Origin: Acidimicrobiia bacterium
GTDB taxonomy: Bacteria > Actinomycetota > Acidimicrobiia > Acidimicrobiales > Ilumatobacteraceae
Length of the DNA stretch: 10,212 bases
Assembly: GCA_030425785.1 (NCBI GenBank)
Contig: JAUHYJ010000077.1
Coordinates: 1-10,212, forward strand
Reading direction: 5' to 3'
Shown: piece by piece, positions 6,985 through 10,212 of the stretch
Layout: each line of letters begins with the position of its first letter
How positions within the stretch are numbered: the stretch's first letter is position 1
Notes under the pieces: model-generated
The model's database searches: none
What the model was told of the DNA's origin: nothing
What the model saw: the letters and a program-made list of their open reading frames with translations, nothing else
Program-made: the position numbers and the translations under genes

Positions 6985-9137
6985 CGGGCCGCCTCGTCGG
7001 TGAGCCGAGCGGTGACGGCCGCGCTGCCCTCGGTCGGCTCACCTGCGGTCACGAACTCGTCGGGGAGCTGGGCGCGCACGGTGTCGGACACCAGGATCGT
7101 GCCGTCGGGCGCGGACGCGGCGAGCTGTTCGGCGCGAGCGACCGTGTCACCCCAGACGTCGTAGAGCAGCGCGGCGCGTGCAGCGAGGCCGACCGAGACC
7201 GGGCCACTCGCCACACCGCCGCGCACGGCCAGGCGACCGTCCCCGAGTTCGTCGACGATGTCACGGGCCGCGAGTCCGAAGCCCACGGCGCGCGGCGCGT
7301 GGTCGAGCAGCGGCCGCGTGGCACCGCACACCGCGTAGTAGGTGGCGCCGGTGAGCTTGATGCGTTCGAGCCCGAAGTCGGTGGCGAGCGCATCGACCTC
7401 GTCGACGATCTCGGCCAGGAGGTCACGAACCTGCTGATCGGGCTCGCCACCCACGAGATCGGCGACGCCGTCGAGGGTCAGGACCACGACGCTCGCGTTG
7501 CCGACGTGGTCGAGGACCTCGCCGTCGCTCTCTTCGCTGCGGCGCGCCACGTTGGCGGGCAGGAACTGCCGGAGCAACCCCACCCGTTCCGCGTTCCGTG
7601 CATCGACCGCCGCCTGACGATCGGCGAGCCGCCGGAGCATGTCGTCGACGTTGTCGGCGAGCTCGCGGTACTCGCGTGGGCCGTCCTCCGGGACGTCGAC
7701 GGTCCCCGCCGGCGTCGGCCCGCCGCTGGTGCGGACGCTGCGGAGCCGACGCGCGATCGCCCGGAGCGGGGCGACGATGCGATCGGACCACCGCACGGCG
7801 ACGAAGGTGACGCCGACGACGAAGAGCGCCATCGCGAGCAGCATGTCGCGGGCGTACCGCTCGATCGGGTCGTCGAGTTCGTCCCGGGCGATCTCGCTGA
7901 CGATCGTCCAGTCGACGTCGTCGATCGCGAGCGGCCGGTATGCGGTGCGGACCTCGACGCCCTGGTAGTCGACCGAGTCGACCAGCCCCGGTCCGTCGGC
8001 TGCGGCGTCGACGATGCGGCGGTCGATGGGTTGGACGAGGGCGGTCGTGCCGGTGCGGCTGATCCGACGTCGCTGGTCGTCGCTGAGCTCGCCCGGGCCG
8101 GGCTCGGTGGCAACGGCGAGGAACTCGGCCGGTTCGGTCGCGTAGCGACGCGACGTCGTGCGCATGATGCCGTCCGGCCCGGCGAGGAAGACGTCGCCGG
8201 TCTCGCCGGCACCGTCCCAGTCGTCGTTGCCGGACAGGACCGCGTCGAACTGCTCGACCGACAGTGCTCCGGCGATGTAGCCGATCAGACGACCGTCGTC
8301 GAGGACGGCACTGGCGACGAAGGTGGTGGGCGCCTCGCCCGCCGGCACGTAGGGGGCGAAGTCGCTGAGCCGGGCGCCGCCGGTCGGGTCGTCGGCGATC
8401 GTGCCGAGCAACCGAGCGAGCGCGCTGCCGCTGTGCGGGCCGACGTCGAGGCTCGTCGCGAAGTCGATGCGCTTGCGGAACGAGTACACGATCGTGTTGT
8501 CGCGGGCGTCGACGAGGAACAGGTCGTCGAACCCCGAGATGGTGCCGATCCGACCATACGTCTGGTGGACGGCCGGGTGGAGCGACGAGTACGTCGACCC
8601 GTCACCGGGGTCGAGGACGAGTTCGGGATCGATCGTGGTGCCGGTACCGCCCTCGGCGTCTTCGGCGTCTCCGGCGTCGTCGCCCGGCACGGTGTACGCG
8701 CCCTGCAGGTAGATGGCTTGCGGCGCCGTCGGAACGAGGAACGACGGCCCGATCCGAGTGTTGCGGACGAGCTCGAGGTCGGGGATGACCTCGGCGAGGT
8801 AGAACTCGGTGAGCGCGTCGACCCTCGCACGGTCGGTCGGCTCGGCCCGCAACTCCTCGACGGCGTCGCCGAGGGCGCTGATCGACTCGCCGGTCGCGGG
8901 GCTCGTCGCGAGCGCCTCGACCTCGCGTCGGATCGCAGTGAGCGCGACCTCGACCGCAGTGGCGCGCGACGCCGACACGGAGACGAGCTGGTCGTCGGCC
9001 ACCTCACCGGCGAGGTCACTGCCGCGCATCAGGCCCACCGTCGCCGTCACCGTGAGCGACACGAGGGTGACGACGAGCGCCACCAACGACAGTCGTGTCG
9101 CCAGCGAGATGTTGCCGAGTGGGCGCGGTCGGGCCAT
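6981..9137 (-). CDS. Cache-HAMP receptor with partly degenerate class III cyclase domain
   Basis: A 718-residue paralogue of the receptor on the far side of the channel gene. Transmembrane segment 1 is at about 17-36. The Cache-type sensor (40-428) has DDLFLVDARDNTIVYSFRKR (204-223), GETGDVFLAG (311-320) and VDWTIVSE (408-415). Transmembrane segment 2 is at about 431-449 and HAMP at 450-505. A cyclase homology domain spans about 545-690. This copy is better preserved: the first metal Asp is present (Asp556 in LTLDG), as are the substrate-selecting Lys594 (IKLTG) and Y-D-V-W-G-D-T-V (659-666) with Asp660. However, the second metal Asp is Ala598, the transition-state Asn is Ala667 and the Arg is Gln671. 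Activity as a homodimer is unlikely, though a heterodimer with another cyclase chain cannot be excluded. It starts 19 bases after the SHOCT gene with no clear Shine-Dalgarno, so it may depend on re-initiation. Its TGA overlaps the ATG of the channel gene (6981-6984). Confidence 0.86.
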   Translation of the reverse strand: MARPRPLGNISLATRLSLVALVVTLVSLTVTATVGLMRGSDLAGEVADDQLVSVSASRATAVEVALTAIRREVEALATSPATGESISALGDAVEELRAEPTDRARVDALTEFYLAEVIPDLELVRNTRIGPSFLVPTAPQAIYLQGAYTVPGDDAGDAEDAEGGTGTTIDPELVLDPGDGSTYSSLHPAVHQTYGRIGTISGFDDLFLVDARDNTIVYSFRKRIDFATSLDVGPHSGSALARLLGTIADDPTGGARLSDFAPYVPAGEAPTTFVASAVLDDGRLIGYIAGALSVEQFDAVLSGNDDWDGAGETGDVFLAGPDGIMRTTSRRYATEPAEFLAVATEPGPGELSDDQRRRISRTGTTALVQPIDRRIVDAAADGPGLVDSVDYQGVEVRTAYRPLAIDDVDWTIVSEIARDELDDPIERYARDMLLAMALFVVGVTFVAVRWSDRIVAPLRAIARRLRSVRTSGGPTPAGTVDVPEDGPREYRELADNVDDMLRRLADRQAAVDARNAERVGLLRQFLPANVARRSEESDGEVLDHVGNASVVVLTLDGVADLVGGEPDQQVRDLLAEIVDEVDALATDFGLERIKLTGATYYAVCGATRPLLDHAPRAVGFGLAARDIVDELGDGRLAVRGGVASGPVSVGLAARAALLYDVWGDTVARAEQLAASAPDGTILVSDTVRAQLPDEFVTAGEPTEGSAAVTARLTDEAAR
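8653..8679. repeat. Three tandem 9-bp repeats coding for an acidic loop
   Basis: TCGGCGTCT occurs twice in tandem (8653-8661, 8662-8670), followed by the variant CCGGCGTCG (8671-8679). In the receptor frame this encodes the Asp/Ala/Glu-rich loop around residues 154-162 of the 6981-9137 protein. The segment is absent from the equivalent place in the paralogue at 3359-5416. In-frame replication slippage is the simplest origin. Confidence 0.7.
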
Positions 9138-9156
9138 GCGATCGTCGAGCCGACCG

Positions 9157-9516
9157 TCAGCCGAGCAACTTGGCCTTGGCGGCTGCGAACTCTGCGTCGT
9201 CGAGGATGCCGGCGGCCTTCATGTCGGCGAGCTGCTGGAGCTTCGCCATGAGATCGTCGCCGGCAGGTGCTGCAGCCGGGGCGGGGGCCGGCGGTGGCGG
9301 CGGCGCCTGCATCGCGTTCATCTGGGCCTGCATCTCGGCCAGTTGGGCCTGGGACTCGAAGGCGGCCTGCTGGGCCGCCTGCTGCTGGTTCGCGGCCTGC
9401 GCCTGCGCTGCCTGGCGCCGGTTCATGGCACCGACGGTCGCGTTGGCGGTGCCGGCGATGACCGCGGTACGGGCCATCGTGCCGACCAGTCCGGGGCGTC
9501 CGATTCGTCGTGGCAT
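9157..9516 (-). CDS. SHOCT-domain small protein
   Basis: This 119-residue protein has four parts. A basic, mildly hydrophobic N-terminus (1-32) contains RPGLVGTMARTAVIAGTA (7-24), a pattern common in actinobacterial SHOCT proteins. Next is a Gln/Ala-rich stretch likely to form a coiled coil (33-70), then a Pro/Ala linker (71-86). A C-terminal SHOCT domain (87-119) has LMAKLQQLADMKAAGIL and DAEFAAAKAKLL. SHOCT domains are short helical elements found at protein ends and thought to mediate oligomerisation or membrane-associated assembly; no enzyme activity is implied. It follows the DUF6325-type gene after 33 bases and precedes the first receptor by 19, so it should be co-transcribed with both. 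The ATG at 9516 is supported by AGGAG seven bases upstream. Domain call confident; biological role unknown. Confidence 0.85.
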   Translation of the reverse strand: MPRRIGRPGLVGTMARTAVIAGTANATVGAMNRRQAAQAQAANQQQAAQQAAFESQAQLAEMQAQMNAMQAPPPPPAPAPAAAPAGDDLMAKLQQLADMKAAGILDDAEFAAAKAKLLG

Positions 9517-9523
9517 GGTGCTG

Positions 9524-9528
9524 CTCCT
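9524..9528 (-). promoter_or_regulatory. Ribosome binding site of the SHOCT gene
   Basis: AGGAG on the minus strand lies seven bases before the ATG at 9516, inside the 33-base gap after the DUF6325-type gene. Confidence 0.65.
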
Positions 9529-9549
9529 GTTCGTGTCGTGAAGGGTCGG

Positions 9550-9981
9550 TCAGTCGAGCGCGGCCAGCTCGTCGAGCAATTCGTCGACGACCATGCCGGG
9601 CACGCGGAAGTTGGCGGCGAGCACGCCGCCCGAGGCGACGATCGCGTCGCGGAACGGCTTGGCCCACGTGTGTTCGAACACGAGCATCGCCGCCGAGCTG
9701 TCGGGCTCGAGGCCCTCGGCGAGGGTGGCGACGTCCTCGTCGGAGATCAGCGACTCGACCTCGTCGAGCAGCGCGGCGAGCCGGGCGACGCTGTCGTCGC
9801 TGCCGACCTCACCGAGCTCGAAGAACTCGACCTCGCTGTCGCCGTCCTTGCGGAGGAACAGCCCGTCCACGATGGAGATGGTCCCCGCCTCGACGAGCCG
9901 TTCGAGCTCGGGCAGGATCTCACCGTTGAACTGGTTCCCTGGGAAACCGATCACGATCACTTCGATGGGTCCGAGTGCCAT
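9550..9981 (-). CDS. DUF6325-type protein of unknown function
   Basis: A 143-residue acidic, soluble-looking protein with no signal peptide or membrane helix. The start GPIEVIVIGFPGNQF (4-18), the block GTISIVDGLFLRKD (33-46), and later AAMLVFEHTWAKPFRDAI (97-114) and GGVLAANFRVP (118-128) match my memory of the DUF6325 family of actinobacteria. These are small alpha/beta proteins often encoded beside SHOCT proteins. No catalytic motif is seen and the function is unknown. The ATG at 9981 is chosen because GGAGG lies seven bases upstream. A 19-residue in-frame extension to 10038 is basic and would place the promoter-proximal hairpin inside the coding region, so I reject it. It is the first gene of the proposed operon, 108 bases after the flippase-like gene. 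Confidence 0.8.
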   Translation of the reverse strand: MALGPIEVIVIGFPGNQFNGEILPELERLVEAGTISIVDGLFLRKDGDSEVEFFELGEVGSDDSVARLAALLDEVESLISDEDVATLAEGLEPDSSAAMLVFEHTWAKPFRDAIVASGGVLAANFRVPGMVVDELLDELAALD

Positions 9982-9988
9982 CTTGCGT

Positions 9989-9993
9989 CCTCC
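9989..9993 (-). promoter_or_regulatory. Strong ribosome binding site of the DUF6325-type gene
   Basis: GGAGG on the minus strand lies seven bases before the ATG at 9981. It is the strongest Shine-Dalgarno in the window and fixes the start of the first operon gene. Five bases at its upstream edge can pair in a short CCGTG/CACGG stem (9993-9997 with 10000-10004), but the 2-base loop makes that doubtful. Confidence 0.7.
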
Positions 9994-10006
9994 CGTGTCC
10001 ACGGTC

Positions 10007-10025
10007 CGCGCCGACCTTCGGCGCG
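10007..10025 (-). promoter_or_regulatory. Perfect 8-bp hairpin in the operon leader
   Basis: Arms 10007-10014 (CGCGCCGA) and 10018-10025 (TCGGCGCG) are perfectly complementary around a three-base loop. The element lies between the flippase-like gene stop and the Shine-Dalgarno of the DUF6325-type gene. No U tract follows, so a classic terminator is unlikely. It may be a leader hairpin or a palindromic protein-binding site. Confidence 0.45.
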
Positions 10026-10034
10026 AACGGGTCA

Positions 10035-10063
10035 ACACTAGAACGCACCGCGAGCCCCGGCCA
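10035..10063 (-). promoter_or_regulatory. Weak candidate promoter for the seven-gene operon
   Basis: On the minus strand TAGTGT (10035-10040) is a fair match to an actinobacterial -10 box. The hexamer 17 bases upstream (TGGCCG, 10058-10063) matches TTGACA poorly. The position is sensible, in the only gap above 100 bases before a long run of close or overlapping genes. The call rests mostly on position. Confidence 0.25.
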
Positions 10064-10089
10064 CACCCGGATCGGGTGGACCGGAGCGA

Positions 10090-10212
10090 CTACAGGAAGC
10101 CGTCGCGCTCCATCCGCTTCATGGCGAAGAACCCCACCACCGGTGGGAGGTACGTCGTCAGCAGCCGGTGAGTGAGGGCGGCGGCGAGCGCCACCGACTC
10201 GGGCACACCGAA
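10090..10212 (-). CDS. C-terminal end of flippase-like LPG-synthase TM protein (partial)
   Basis: The open frame runs in from the window edge for 40 residues to a TAG at 10090-10092. It reads PESVALAAALTHRLLTTYLPPVVGFFAMKRMERDGF in two parts: a hydrophobic helix with the polar HRLLTTYLPP hinge, then a short basic tail. This resembles the last transmembrane helix of lysylphosphatidylglycerol synthase transmembrane (YbhN/UPF0104, flippase-like) proteins, which often end with an R-L-x-x-Y-x-L-P-type motif followed by an arginine-rich tail. The role would be lipid or isoprenoid-linked substrate handling in the membrane. Only the tail is visible, so the family call is moderate. It is in the same orientation as the downstream operon but separated by 108 bases. 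Confidence 0.6.
   Translation of the reverse strand, partial: FGVPESVALAAALTHRLLTTYLPPVVGFFAMKRMERDGFL

Noticed and set aside
7299..9251. Plus-strand open frame of 650 codons
   Set aside because: Antisense to the well-supported Cache-HAMP-cyclase gene. The composition is biased and no motif is seen, so it is a GC-driven shadow.
10030..10035. TTGACC as a -35 box for the operon
   Set aside because: It is a good hexamer, but 16-19 bases downstream lies the GC-rich hairpin with no -10-like sequence.

Overview
The window is very GC-rich. Its codons end mostly in G or C, every credible gene lies on the minus strand, and starts are often joined to the preceding stop by ATGA overlaps. SHOCT and DUF6325-type proteins, a class III cyclase-like architecture and the overall base composition point to an actinobacterium. 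Acidimicrobiia (Ilumatobacter-like) is my best guess, but that is inference from style, not a database match.

In transcription order (high to low coordinates) the window starts with the C-terminal tail of a probable multi-spanning flippase-like (lysylphosphatidylglycerol synthase transmembrane type) protein (10090-10212). A 108-bp spacer follows with a perfect hairpin and a possible promoter. Then come seven genes that look like one operon: a DUF6325-type protein (9550-9981), a SHOCT-domain protein (9157-9516), a Cache-HAMP-cyclase-like receptor (6981-9137), an MscS-type channel with a cyclic-nucleotide-binding-like C-terminus (5413-6984), a second Cache-HAMP-cyclase-like receptor (3359-5416), a secreted Vps62-like domain fused to a polytopic membrane domain (1366-3318), and a HerA/DUF87-type P-loop ATPase (200-1369) that stops before its expected Walker B region. 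The operon ends at a strong intrinsic terminator (8-41).

The centre of interest is the receptor-channel-receptor block. Both receptors keep the sensor and membrane layout of Cache-HAMP adenylate/guanylate cyclases but have lost residues needed for catalysis: nearly all in the 3359-5416 protein, and one metal Asp plus the transition-state Asn/Arg in the 6981-9137 protein. The channel between them carries a CNBD-like domain that has lost the Gly-Glu and Arg of the phosphate-binding cassette. Cyclase and CNBD have therefore decayed together while the three genes stay translationally coupled. My hypothesis is that an ancestral 'ligand to cAMP/cGMP to channel' circuit has become one that signals by direct protein contact, a pseudocyclase-gated MscS channel. 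The Vps62-like membrane protein and the short ATPase are coupled to the same operon, but their part is unknown. No tRNA, rRNA, CRISPR array, insertion sequence or phage gene was seen.
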